Origin: Desulfofustis sp.
Lineage (GTDB): Bacteria; Desulfobacterota; Desulfobulbia; Desulfobulbales; Desulfocapsaceae
Direction: 5' to 3'
NCBI GenBank assembly: GCA_030145365.1
Contig: JAQYVS010000147.1
Span: 1 to 10,753, forward strand
DNA: 10,753 nt
Every line of letters starts with the position of its first letter. Within the stretch, counting starts at the first letter, position 1. Shown piece after piece: positions 1-7,178 of this stretch. The notes beneath the pieces were generated by a model, which had not been told where the DNA came from, made no database searches, and saw nothing but the letters and a program-made list of their open reading frames with translations. The position numbers and the translations under genes are program-made.

Positions 1-677
1 TTGAGCCTGGCACCAGAAAAAACTTCGGTGAAACGGTGAAGGTTGTATACTCGATCGCTTATCAGGACTTTTTCTTTGCCGCGGTACTCGATAACTGACT
101 GCTTGGCGGTAAGAGAGAATGGGTCGAACCATGGGATCTTAACTTTTTCTCCCTGCTCAATTTCCTGATTCAACAGATATCCCCTTCGTGATGTTGAGAG
201 CATCGGCGGTCCTTCCAGTGATACCGAGTCCTTAATTGAACTATTGCCGGTGTCCAGTTGAAATGAAACAACATTATTATCCACCGTGCCGTTGGCACTC
301 ATCTGATAAAAAGGTGAAGAGAAGGTGAAATCAAAACTGATCAGGGTATTATCTACCCCCACCAGGGCATCGAGATTGAGATCCACGGGGTGCGTCTGCC
401 CGGAGATATTAAGATGCATCACTGCTTGTTGCTGGATGCGAAGCGTATTATCCTGCTGGGGCAGGTAGTTGTTTTCCACATATCCGATTTTCTTATCTTT
501 AAAATAAATGGATTGATACTCAATTCTTTTTGCCCGTTCGAGGGCAAAAGCCTCATGACTATCGATGGTTCTGACGAAAAAATCGCGATGCAGCAGCAGG
601 GCGAAAAGACTCAGCCAGAGAAGAATCGATAGAGTTTTAAAGACTGGGCGAAAAGAAGAAGGCAGTAAGCGGTTCAT
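1..677 (-). CDS. Membrane-anchored protein, N-terminal part (partial, possibly transglutaminase-like)
   Basis: An uninterrupted minus-strand reading frame starts at the ATG at 677 and leaves the window at base 1, giving about 225 residues without a stop. The protein begins MNRLLPSSFRPVFKTLSILL. A hydrophobic segment at about residues 13-30 follows a basic stretch and is followed by HRDFF, so it looks like a single signal-anchor with the rest in the periplasm. From about residue 52 it has a beta-rich pattern: YQSIYFKDKKIGYVENNY, then alternating hydrophobic strands. This resembles the N-terminal region found before transglutaminase-like domains in proteobacterial proteins, but the catalytic domain would lie outside the window, so that is a guess. 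No good Shine-Dalgarno is visible before the start. It is transcribed divergently from maf. The reading frame is well supported; the function is not. Confidence 0.7.
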   Translation of the reverse strand, partial: MNRLLPSSFRPVFKTLSILLWLSLFALLLHRDFFVRTIDSHEAFALERAKRIEYQSIYFKDKKIGYVENNYLPQQDNTLRIQQQAVMHLNISGQTHPVDLNLDALVGVDNTLISFDFTFSSPFYQMSANGTVDNNVVSFQLDTGNSSIKDSVSLEGPPMLSTSRRGYLLNQEIEQGEKVKIPWFDPFSLTAKQSVIEYRGKEKVLISDRVYNLHRFTEVFSGARL

Positions 678-716
678 ATGATAAATAATTGCTTGTTTGA
701 TGAAGATGCATGGATC

Positions 717-746
717 ATCATAGCATGCAGTTTTGTTTTTTGTAAG
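717..746 (-). promoter_or_regulatory. Candidate sigma70-like promoter for the left-edge gene
   Basis: On the minus strand CTTACA (741-746, four of six matches to TTGACA) is followed after 18 bases by TATGAT (717-722, five of six matches to TATAAT). The -10 box is about 40 bases before the ATG at 677, a normal leader length. A short inverted repeat, TGATGA at 698-703 and TCATCA at 715-720, touches the -10 box and falls in the would-be leader. This is consensus matching by eye only. Confidence 0.35.
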
Positions 747-828
747 GATCTAAACACTACTTTTGTATGAGTATCAATGCTTAAGCAGTGAATTATTTTA
801 AAATCTCAGTCCATCAGGTCTTCAGATT

Positions 829-1437
829 ATGTTTCAAACACGAAAACAGCTTGTTCTTGCCTCGGCATCCCCGAGAAGAAGAGATTTTCTCGAAATGCTT
901 GGGCTTACCTTTTCAGTAATTCCGGCAAATATTGATGAAACCAGGGACGCGGATGAACAGCCCAGAGATTATGTGTCCAGGATGGCACGTTTTAAAGCCA
1001 CTGATGTCGGCATGCGCTATCCTGCGGCCTGGGTTATTTCAGCTGATACCATTGTAATTCTGGATAATTCCATACTCACTAAACCAAATACTGAAGATGA
1101 TGCGTTTAAAACACTGATGTTTCTTTCCGGCAAAGTGCATGAAGTCAATACCGGTTTTTGTCTGCATTGTCATGAGACAGATACCACTATTGAACAATGT
1201 ACCAGCACCTCGGTACGGTTCACTGAATTTGATGAGTGTCTTGCACGGGCCTATGTGTGCACGAACGAGCCGATGGACAAAGCCGGAGCCTATGGTATCC
1301 AGGGAATAGGAGGTGCGCTGGTCGAAAGTATAAGCGGCTCCTATTCCAATGTGGTGGGGCTGCCGTTGGCAGAGGTTGTGGCTCTCTTGACCCGATACCG
1401 TATTATTGCTCCAATGGAAAAGACAGAGCAGACTTGA
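829..1437 (+). CDS. maf: Maf-family nucleoside triphosphate pyrophosphatase
   Basis: This 202-residue protein matches the Maf/YhdE family over its full usual length. Visible signatures are SASPRR at 12-17 (the nucleotide-binding N-terminal loop), SADTIV at 71-76 with the conserved Asp73, LSGKVHEVNTG at 99-109, DKAGAYGIQG at 150-159 and SGSYSNVVGLPL at 169-180. The family hydrolyses non-canonical or modified nucleoside triphosphates to monophosphates plus pyrophosphate in the cytoplasm. The IQG form of the fourth motif fits the dTTP/UTP-type YhdE subgroup, although the substrate cannot be proved from sequence. The start is the ATG at 829, just before the family-typical N-terminus, with only a weak AGGT at 816-819 as ribosome binding site. 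It is divergent from the left gene and precedes the primase-helicase-like gene on the same strand, separated by 146 bases. No truncation or frameshift is seen. Confidence 0.95.
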   Translation: MFQTRKQLVLASASPRRRDFLEMLGLTFSVIPANIDETRDADEQPRDYVSRMARFKATDVGMRYPAAWVISADTIVILDNSILTKPNTEDDAFKTLMFLSGKVHEVNTGFCLHCHETDTTIEQCTSTSVRFTEFDECLARAYVCTNEPMDKAGAYGIQGIGGALVESISGSYSNVVGLPLAEVVALLTRYRIIAPMEKTEQT

Positions 1438-1490
1438 ACGAGATAAACAAGGCAGGCGTCAATCAAGAGTGGTGAACAGACAAAAACACG

Positions 1491-1519
1491 GTGACAATAA
1501 AATGTAATTACAGCATATT
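1491..1519 (+). promoter_or_regulatory. Candidate promoter of the Toprim/RecA-like gene
   Basis: GTGACA at 1491-1496 (five of six matches to TTGACA) and CATATT at 1514-1519 (four of six to TATAAT) are separated by the ideal 17 bases. They lie about 65 bases before the ATG at 1584. This would give the gene its own transcript rather than relying on read-through from maf. Identified by consensus matching only. Confidence 0.45.
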
Positions 1520-1525
1520 AATTAC
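1504..1525. repeat. Perfect inverted repeat overlapping the -10 box (candidate operator)
   Basis: The arms GTAATTA (1504-1510) and TAATTAC (1519-1525) are perfect reverse complements separated by the 8 bases CAGCATAT. The symmetric AT-rich site spans the putative -10 box at 1514-1519, a position typical for repressor operators. There is no GC-rich stem or T-run, so it does not look like a terminator. No regulator gene is adjacent. Confidence 0.4.
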
Positions 1526-1573
1526 TATCTGGTGTAACAAATTAGACAAATATGGCTGGCAATGATTCGATTC

Positions 1574-1577
1574 GGAG
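1574..1577 (+). promoter_or_regulatory. Ribosome binding site of the Toprim/RecA-like gene
   Basis: GGAG ends 6 bases before the ATG at 1584. It supports that ATG as the start and an N-terminus shortly before the zinc ribbon. Confidence 0.6.
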
Positions 1578-1583
1578 TTTCCC

Positions 1584-3365
1584 ATGAGTGATTATGCACA
1601 GGCGGTTTTCGAATTTTACCAAACCAATCTAGAAAACATCACGCTGGACAAAACAACGCTGATCGGCGACTGCCCGTTTTGTCCGGAAAAAGGGTTGGAC
1701 GGAAGCAAACGTCTGGTGGTGATCAATAATTCCGACGGTTTTTTTCACGGTTTTTTCCGCTGTCTTAACCGCTGTGTACCCGGTGGATTTCCTCTCTGGT
1801 TTACTTCACTTGCCAAAATAGATCCAAGCCGTACACCCGGGTTCGATCCGGACAGGGAATATGGTCTGCGCAATACTGAGTTTCCGTCCCAGACCATCAA
1901 TCAGGAAATTAAAAAATTTCAGGATAATCTGACTGAAGATATTCTCGGTTATTTTCAACAGAGTAGTGTCGGTGAACCCGTACTGAAGCAGCTGTCGGTG
2001 GGCTATAACGGGCGCTATATTGTCTATCCATATTTCCAGGAAGATGGCAACTGCTACACGGCACGCTGTGTTTTTCCCGATCAACAGGAAGACTTCTTCT
2101 GGCATGGGGACTCTGATATGATTTCGGAATCGTATCAGATTTTTAATGTCGGGGATATTCAGCACTGTGAAAATGGTGCCCTGATTCTCTGTGAAGGTGA
2201 GGAAAATCTGCTTACCTTGAAACAACTGGGGCTGCCGGGTATAGCCGTTTCAGACAGCCAGATATTTGAGACTATCGAAGCCGAGCGCTTCGACCATATC
2301 AAGACCTTGTTCATCGTTGTAGATAACAACAACGAATCGGAAATCCGGGCTCGGGCTCTGGCCTCACGAGTTGGTTATAAAGTTCGGCTGCTTACCTGGC
2401 CCACCGGTTTTGCCAGAAACTACAACCTTTGGCAACTGGCTAAGGATAAGGGGAATGAGTTTGGCTCCAGTCTCATTAGCATAGTCAGGAATTCCAAAGC
2501 CTTTTCGCCGTTTGCCAACCCTAAACGAGAACATGATCGTTTCTATGAGAATCTCAATAGACAAGCCGGCTCGTCCTATGCAAACCTGAAATCGGGTTTC
2601 AACTATCTTGATGAGGCGATGGATGGAATTCATGGGATCAACATCTTTGGTGGACCACCAAAGGTCGGCAAATCCTGTTTCATGATTCAGATAGGAACAG
2701 AGATGGCCCGAAGAGGGGTTCCTGTCCTCTATTATGATTTTGAAAATGGGCGCCAGAAGATTTATCAGAGAACCTTGGTTCGGCTCAGTCGTATTGAAGG
2801 CAGACAATTGGTTAAATCGTCATTTTCCGAGGCTGAACAGGATCGATATGAGAGTGCGCAGCAGGATTTTCAAAAGATGATGAATAATTTCAGAGTGGTT
2901 AACGACAGAAAACTTACTCCGGAGATTATGCGCAGACATATCGATTTTATCAAACATGAAACCAGGCAGGATTATTGCGTGGTCATTATCGACAGCCTGC
3001 ATAAATTACCGTTCAAGGATTTCAGCGAACGTCGAACAGGGATTGATGCCTGGCTCCGTCAGCTTGAATCCATAAGGGATGAGCTGATGGTCTCGTTTCT
3101 GATCATCTCCGAGCTCACCAGAGGTGACAAGGGCTCCTATATAGAAACTCCGCACATGGGAGTATTCAAAGGGTCCGGTGATATCGAATACAGTGCCGAC
3201 AATGCCCTGGTTATCTTTCCTGAAGATGATCAGGCTTCAAAACTCAACAGCCATGAACGTAATGCCAATCTCTGGCTGGTGGCCAGCAGGGAGCACAGCC
3301 CCGGACTTGTGGCAACCTATAAGCTTGAGTATCCGTTCTGGGGTTTTAAAGAAACTGAACGTTAA
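1584..3365 (+). CDS. Zinc-ribbon/Toprim/RecA-like primase-helicase-like protein
   Basis: This 593-residue protein has the domain order of T7 gp4-type primase-helicases. A zinc ribbon is formed by C30, C33, C60 and C64. A Toprim domain follows with ILCEGEENLL (Glu204 as the expected catalytic acid) and a second acidic strand LFIVVDNNNES. There the usual DxD reads D247-N-N249, so the second Asp appears replaced. The C-terminal half is a RecA/DnaB-like ATPase: Walker A GGPPKVGKS at 356-364, VLYYDFENG at 381-389, Walker B CVVIIDS at 465-471, FLIISELTRG at 505-514 and a final LVASREHSPG strand that could carry an arginine finger. The likely role is primer synthesis and/or DNA unwinding or DNA-dependent ATPase activity in the cytoplasm; the exact job is unknown. 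It has its own candidate promoter and GGAG site. No phage genes flank it, and it sits between maf and the converging trmFO. It could be a domesticated phage or plasmid replication gene, or part of a defence or repair function. Domain assignment is firm, biological role open. Confidence 0.85.
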   Translation: MSDYAQAVFEFYQTNLENITLDKTTLIGDCPFCPEKGLDGSKRLVVINNSDGFFHGFFRCLNRCVPGGFPLWFTSLAKIDPSRTPGFDPDREYGLRNTEFPSQTINQEIKKFQDNLTEDILGYFQQSSVGEPVLKQLSVGYNGRYIVYPYFQEDGNCYTARCVFPDQQEDFFWHGDSDMISESYQIFNVGDIQHCENGALILCEGEENLLTLKQLGLPGIAVSDSQIFETIEAERFDHIKTLFIVVDNNNESEIRARALASRVGYKVRLLTWPTGFARNYNLWQLAKDKGNEFGSSLISIVRNSKAFSPFANPKREHDRFYENLNRQAGSSYANLKSGFNYLDEAMDGIHGINIFGGPPKVGKSCFMIQIGTEMARRGVPVLYYDFENGRQKIYQRTLVRLSRIEGRQLVKSSFSEAEQDRYESAQQDFQKMMNNFRVVNDRKLTPEIMRRHIDFIKHETRQDYCVVIIDSLHKLPFKDFSERRTGIDAWLRQLESIRDELMVSFLIISELTRGDKGSYIETPHMGVFKGSGDIEYSADNALVIFPEDDQASKLNSHERNANLWLVASREHSPGLVATYKLEYPFWGFKETER

Positions 3366-4693
3366 ATTTGATGCAGTATGGTCCATTGTTTCAGAGCTTT
3401 TAAAGAGCGATAAGCCCGAACCTGTCCTCTTTGCCGTTTTGGCACTTTCTTCTCCCAGGCGGGAAACAATCCGAAATTCACATTTGACGGCTGAAAGTGT
3501 TTGGCTGAGGATTTGGTCAAATGACTGATGAGCCCGCCCAAGGCGGTATCAACAGGCGGTACAATCGTTTCCTGCTTACTCCACAGTCTGAATGCATTGA
3601 TTCCGGCCAGAATTCCCATGGACGTGGATTCCACATACCCCTCCACACCGGAGAGCTGGCCGGCTATTAAAAGATCGGGGCGGTTTTTCGTCTGCAGGGT
3701 TGGATTGAGAATTTCCGGCGCACAAATGAAGGTGTTTCGATGGATTGAACCGAAACGGGCAAACTCGGCTTGCTGAAGTCCCGGAATCAATCTGAAAATA
3801 CGTTTTTGTTCGGCAATGGTCAGCTTTGTTTGAAAACCGACCATGTTGTAGACTGATCCAGCTTTGTTCTCTTTACGCAATTGCACGACTGCATGGGGAA
3901 TCTTTGCTGTTTTCGGGTCTTCCAAGCCCACCGGCTTCATGGGGCCGAAGCGAAGGGTGTCGTCTCCGCGGCTACGCATAACCTCTATCGGCAGACAACC
4001 CTCAAAATATTTGGCATCCTCAAATTCGTGCAGTTTGGTGATCTCCGCTTCTTCCAGCTCCCTGATAAAACGCTGATAATCGGCTTGTGACATCGGACAG
4101 TTCAGATAGTCACCTGGCCCGTCGTCGTAGCGTGATTTTTGATAAATTACCTGCATATCAAGTGACTCGGCAAAAAGTATCGGAGCTATCGCGTCATAGA
4201 AAAACAACCGTTTTTCCCCAGTGAAGTCGGCAAGATTATCGGCCAGTAAGTCGGCGGTAAGCGGTCCTGTGGCCAAAATCGTGGGGCTTTCAGATTTTTC
4301 AGGTAATGATTTTATCTCTTGGCGGACGACGGTGATCAGCGGATGCTCGGCTATGGTCCTGCTGATCTTTTCTGCGAAAAGATCTCGGTCCACAGCCAGG
4401 GCCTTTCCGGCCGGCACTGCAGTGTCATCGGCCGTTTTCATGATTAGCGAATCCAGGGCACGCATTTCAGTTTTGAGCAGACCGACGGCGCTATGGGGAT
4501 CGTTTGAACGAAGAGAATTTGAACAGACCAGTTCTGCTAGATCCGATGACTTATGAGCCGGGCTGAATTTGTCGGGCTTCATTTCGTACAGTGTGACTGG
4601 ACAGCCCCTTTTGGCCAGCTGCCAGGCTGCCTCGCAGCCAGCAAGTCCACCGCCGATTACTGTAACCTCTGTTATCTGCGAATCTTCTGACAT
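3362..4693 (-). CDS. trmFO: TrmFO, folate/FAD-dependent tRNA uridine-54 C5-methyltransferase
   Basis: TrmFO makes 5-methyluridine at position 54 of the tRNA T-loop, using 5,10-methylenetetrahydrofolate as carbon donor and FAD/NAD(P)H as reductant. The FAD-binding Rossmann motif VIGGGLAGCEAAW lies near the N-terminus (residues 12-24). LVCSNSLRS carries Cys57 and EGCLPIEVMRSRGDDT carries Cys233. These correspond to the two catalytic cysteines known in Bacillus subtilis TrmFO (C53 and C226). The GQLSGVEGYVEST segment and the C-terminal HFQPSNVNFGLFP motif are also family-typical, and the length (443 residues) is normal. I prefer the ATG at 4693, just before the Rossmann fold. A TTG at 4723 would add ten residues and overlap the preceding gene by 14 bases; it has only a weak AGGT upstream. 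It is the last gene of the mutL/3D/trmFO cluster. Its TAA stop overlaps the stop of the opposite-strand gene. Confidence 0.95.
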   Translation of the reverse strand: MSEDSQITEVTVIGGGLAGCEAAWQLAKRGCPVTLYEMKPDKFSPAHKSSDLAELVCSNSLRSNDPHSAVGLLKTEMRALDSLIMKTADDTAVPAGKALAVDRDLFAEKISRTIAEHPLITVVRQEIKSLPEKSESPTILATGPLTADLLADNLADFTGEKRLFFYDAIAPILFAESLDMQVIYQKSRYDDGPGDYLNCPMSQADYQRFIRELEEAEITKLHEFEDAKYFEGCLPIEVMRSRGDDTLRFGPMKPVGLEDPKTAKIPHAVVQLRKENKAGSVYNMVGFQTKLTIAEQKRIFRLIPGLQQAEFARFGSIHRNTFICAPEILNPTLQTKNRPDLLIAGQLSGVEGYVESTSMGILAGINAFRLWSKQETIVPPVDTALGGLISHLTKSSAKHFQPSNVNFGLFPAWEKKVPKRQRGQVRAYRSLKALKQWTILHQI

Positions 4694-4709
4694 AGTAACG
4701 ATAGGTTCT

Positions 4710-5276
4710 TTATTGGTATTCAATGGTTACCTGTACCCGTTTGCGTCCCCATTGCAGGGCCTCCGCATGAGAGTTGTAAAAGATATCGATTCGTGTCGAG
4801 CCTTTTATTGCCCCACCCCTGTCTTCCACCGTTCCCCAGCCGTATCCGGGAATATACATCCTGGTTCCGAATGGATAGAATTTTGTGTCAGCGGCGATGG
4901 TACCGTCCTGAGGTACCAGGTACCAGGGGAAGAGAATGGTTCGAACCGGGATCATCCAGGGGTGGTATAAACTGTCCATGGAAAAGAGCCCTTCTTCCGG
5001 TTCATGCGGATCGGTGCCGTCAGCAGTCAATCCCGAGTATGGTTGTCCAGCCTGGGCACCGGCACTCACATAGCGGTTCCAGAAATCGAGTTTGAGCCAG
5101 GTCCAGCTGCCTCGTTCCCAGCTGCAGCAGCTGGAGCAGCCGCAATAGGCGGTAACTTCCATCACTTTTCCGACCGGCTGTTTGGCACAACCGCCAAGGA
5201 GCAGAATGAGTGAAATTAAAAGCGGAAAAGATAAAGAAACCAAGCGAAATAAGGATGATCGAAAGATAGAATACAT
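4710..5276 (-). CDS. 3D-domain lipoprotein (cell-wall-associated double-psi beta-barrel)
   Basis: With the start at the ATG at 5276 the protein has 188 residues. It opens with a lipoprotein signal peptide: Arg6 and Arg11, a hydrophobic core at about 12-27, and a lipobox LGGC ending at Cys30. The mature part starts with MEVTAYCGCSSCCSW (39-53), the usual first strand of 3D proteins. The three eponymous aspartates follow in AADTKFYPFGT (Asp130), VEDRGGAIKG (Asp152) and RIDIFY (Asp164). The same fold forms the catalytic barrel of MltA-type lytic transglycosylases and related cell-wall enzymes, so the likely role is peptidoglycan cleavage or binding, anchored to a membrane facing the periplasm. 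Residues about 54-120, rich in Trp, Tyr and Pro, are an insertion between the first strand and the Asp motifs. An in-frame ATG at 5294 exists, but 5276 gives the cleaner signal peptide and a TGATG overlap with the mutL stop, which suggests translational coupling. Confidence 0.85.
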   Translation of the reverse strand: MYSIFRSSLFRLVSLSFPLLISLILLLGGCAKQPVGKVMEVTAYCGCSSCCSWERGSWTWLKLDFWNRYVSAGAQAGQPYSGLTADGTDPHEPEEGLFSMDSLYHPWMIPVRTILFPWYLVPQDGTIAADTKFYPFGTRMYIPGYGWGTVEDRGGAIKGSTRIDIFYNSHAEALQWGRKRVQVTIEYQ

Positions 5277-7108
5277 CAGGTTCGGTAAAACCATTTTTTT
5301 ATTTCATCGGCTGGAAAAATTTTAACGACGGGTCTGCCGTGGGGGCAGTGACTGAAGAGTTCGGCTTTTGCCATTCGTTCGAGTAAGGCTCTGATCTCAC
5401 TGTCGGAAAGGGCATCGCCCGATTTTACTGCAGCTTTACAGGCCATAGTCGCCAGAATATCTTCAAGGTTACCTCCTCCGCCTCGATTGTTCTCACTGCC
5501 GAAACGTTCCAGGATATCAACAAACAGCGACTGGGGCGAATAGTTTCCGGCCAGTGCGGGAACGGCAGCAAGAACCCAGGTTGTTCCGCCGAAATCTCTG
5601 ATTGAAAACCCCATGCTCTCCAATTGTTCCTGGTTAGCCTCTACCAATTGCGATTGGTACACGGTTAATTCCAATGTCACGGGAAACAGCAGATTCTGTG
5701 AAGCTACCTTACCGTTTGTGTACTGCTTTCTCAAATCTTCAAATAATAATCGTTCATGGGCCGCATGCTGGTCAATTACAATTAATTTATCATTGTTTCT
5801 GCAAAAGATATAGAGATCCAGGAAACAGCCAATAACAATCAGGTCTTCAACCTGAACAGGATCAACGATTTCGTGTGAATTACGATCATCCAGATTTCGG
5901 GTGGGTGACGGGAATGAAGAGATCAATGCCTCTTCTGTTTTGAAATCAGAACGTGGTTGATGCGGCTGGTAAAGAGGTCTCGGGGTAGCCGATATTTCAC
6001 CTCTTTGAATTGTTGCTGGTTGTTCAGGCGATGGTTTGTATTCTGTGCTTGCCTCTGTCTCAGGCGGCTGGTAAATCGGCCTGGAATCTGAAAATATGTT
6101 CTGTCTCAATGGCTGCTGTCGAACAAACATGGCATCTTGAACGGCATCACTCACCTTCTTATGAACGGTACGGCTGTCTTTGAATCGCACCTCATGTTTG
6201 GCCGGGTGAACATTTACATCGACACTTTCAGGCGGCAGGTCCACCCCGATAATTCCGGCAGGGTAGCGGCCCTTTAACATGAAGGATCGCAAACCTTCGT
6301 TCACCGCATGACCAAGCAGCCGGTCCTTGATAACCCGCCCGTTTACGAAAAATCGCAGACGTCCGGCAACAGGTACCGTTGATTCAGGAGGGATCAGATG
6401 CCCCCGAACCCGGATACCGTCCGGGCCTGAGGGACCGCTATCGATTTCAATGAAATCGCCGGTATATTTCAACAGTCTGGATAGCCGTCCAGCTAAAGCC
6501 ATATCTTTTTCGAGCTGAATTGTCAGCCTGCCGTCTATGCGCAGCGTAAAAGAAACATCAGGCCTGACAAGTGCATAGCTCTTAATGGTGTCATCGATAT
6601 GCGACAGTTCGGTACGAACGGTTTTTAAAAATTTCTTACGGGCCGGTGTATTGCCGAACAGATTCTGTATTTCGATGATGGTGCCCACTCTGGATCCTGT
6701 CTCATGAACCTTTTTTATGGAGCCATACGTGCTGTAGGCGGCGGTCCCAAGTTCATCATCTTTCCTTCTTGAAATGATGTTCATTTTTGAGACTGAGGCG
6801 ATAGAGGGAATTGCCTCGCCTCGGAAACCGAGGCTTTTCACAGAAAAAATAGTATCATCTCGAGAGATCTTTGATGTTCCGTGCCTTTCAAAACTCATGA
6901 GAACATCGTCTTCATCCATTCCCTCACCGTTATCGACAATGCGGATCAGCCGGGTACCTCCGCCTTCGATCTCTACTTCAATCAGGTCGGCACCGGCATC
7001 GAGGCTGTTTTCAATGAGTTCTTTGACGACAGAGGCCGGTCGTTCAACTACTTCTCCGGCGGCAATCTGGTTGGCGAGATGTTCCGGTAAAATTCGTATT
7101 TTAGCCAT
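5276..7108 (-). CDS. mutL: DNA mismatch repair endonuclease MutL
   Basis: MutL couples mismatch recognition by MutS to strand nicking and excision. The N-terminal GHKL ATPase shows LANQIAAGEVVERPASVVKE at 11-30 with the catalytic Glu30, ENSLDAGA with Asn34, DNGEGMD at 59-65, HGTSKI at 76-81 and GFRGEAIPSIASVS at 94-107. A low-complexity linker rich in Pro, Gln and Ser spans about 330-415. The C-terminal domain keeps the metal-dependent endonuclease motif DQHA(x2)E(x4)E at 446-457, the ACKAAVK motif at 556-562 and CPHGRP at 588-593. The protein is therefore of the nicking type used by bacteria without MutH, unlike Escherichia coli MutL. At 610 residues it is full length. The ATG at 7108 is fixed by the conserved N-terminus; only a poor ribosome binding site precedes it. 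It is the first gene of a cluster with the 3D lipoprotein and trmFO. Confidence 0.97.
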   Translation of the reverse strand: MAKIRILPEHLANQIAAGEVVERPASVVKELIENSLDAGADLIEVEIEGGGTRLIRIVDNGEGMDEDDVLMSFERHGTSKISRDDTIFSVKSLGFRGEAIPSIASVSKMNIISRRKDDELGTAAYSTYGSIKKVHETGSRVGTIIEIQNLFGNTPARKKFLKTVRTELSHIDDTIKSYALVRPDVSFTLRIDGRLTIQLEKDMALAGRLSRLLKYTGDFIEIDSGPSGPDGIRVRGHLIPPESTVPVAGRLRFFVNGRVIKDRLLGHAVNEGLRSFMLKGRYPAGIIGVDLPPESVDVNVHPAKHEVRFKDSRTVHKKVSDAVQDAMFVRQQPLRQNIFSDSRPIYQPPETEASTEYKPSPEQPATIQRGEISATPRPLYQPHQPRSDFKTEEALISSFPSPTRNLDDRNSHEIVDPVQVEDLIVIGCFLDLYIFCRNNDKLIVIDQHAAHERLLFEDLRKQYTNGKVASQNLLFPVTLELTVYQSQLVEANQEQLESMGFSIRDFGGTTWVLAAVPALAGNYSPQSLFVDILERFGSENNRGGGGNLEDILATMACKAAVKSGDALSDSEIRALLERMAKAELFSHCPHGRPVVKIFPADEIKKWFYRT

Positions 7109-7140
7109 TCACTTTTCTTGAAGCAGAAACATTGCTAAAC

Positions 7141-7178
7141 AAACGGGGAAACCTGAGGTGTTTCAGGATTCCCCGTTT
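7141..7178 (-). terminator. Intrinsic terminator downstream of aconitase
   Basis: A long hairpin is formed by AAACGGGGAA (7141-7150) paired with TTCCCCGTTT (7169-7178), then one A/A mismatch, then CCTGA (7152-7156) paired with TCAGG (7163-7167), with a loop of 6 bases. On the minus strand it is followed by TTGTTTAG, a modest T-tract, and it lies 34 bases past the aconitase stop. On the plus strand it is followed by a T-rich stretch as well, so it could act in both directions. Confidence 0.8.

Noticed and set aside
390..632. An 80-codon plus-strand frame near the left edge
   Set aside because: It lies antisense within the longer, uninterrupted minus-strand gene at 1-677, whose signal-anchor and soluble region look like real protein.
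778..804. Palindrome TGCTTAAGCA (778-787) and TAAAAT (799-804) as a maf promoter/operator
   Set aside because: TAAAAT is a fair -10 box, but the -35 position has no match at any normal spacing, and a 10-base AT-rich palindrome is expected by chance too often to call.
1806..3002. Minus-strand frames of 60 to 147 codons inside the Toprim/RecA-like gene
   Set aside because: They are antisense to a gene with clear zinc-ribbon and Walker motifs and show no domain features of their own.
1584..3365. The primase-helicase-like gene as evidence of a prophage
   Set aside because: No integrase, terminase, capsid, tail or attachment-site repeats are seen nearby; both neighbours are core genes.
3528..4970. 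Several plus-strand frames of 69 to 133 codons
   Set aside because: They are antisense shadows of trmFO and the 3D lipoprotein, whose family motifs are unmistakable on the minus strand.
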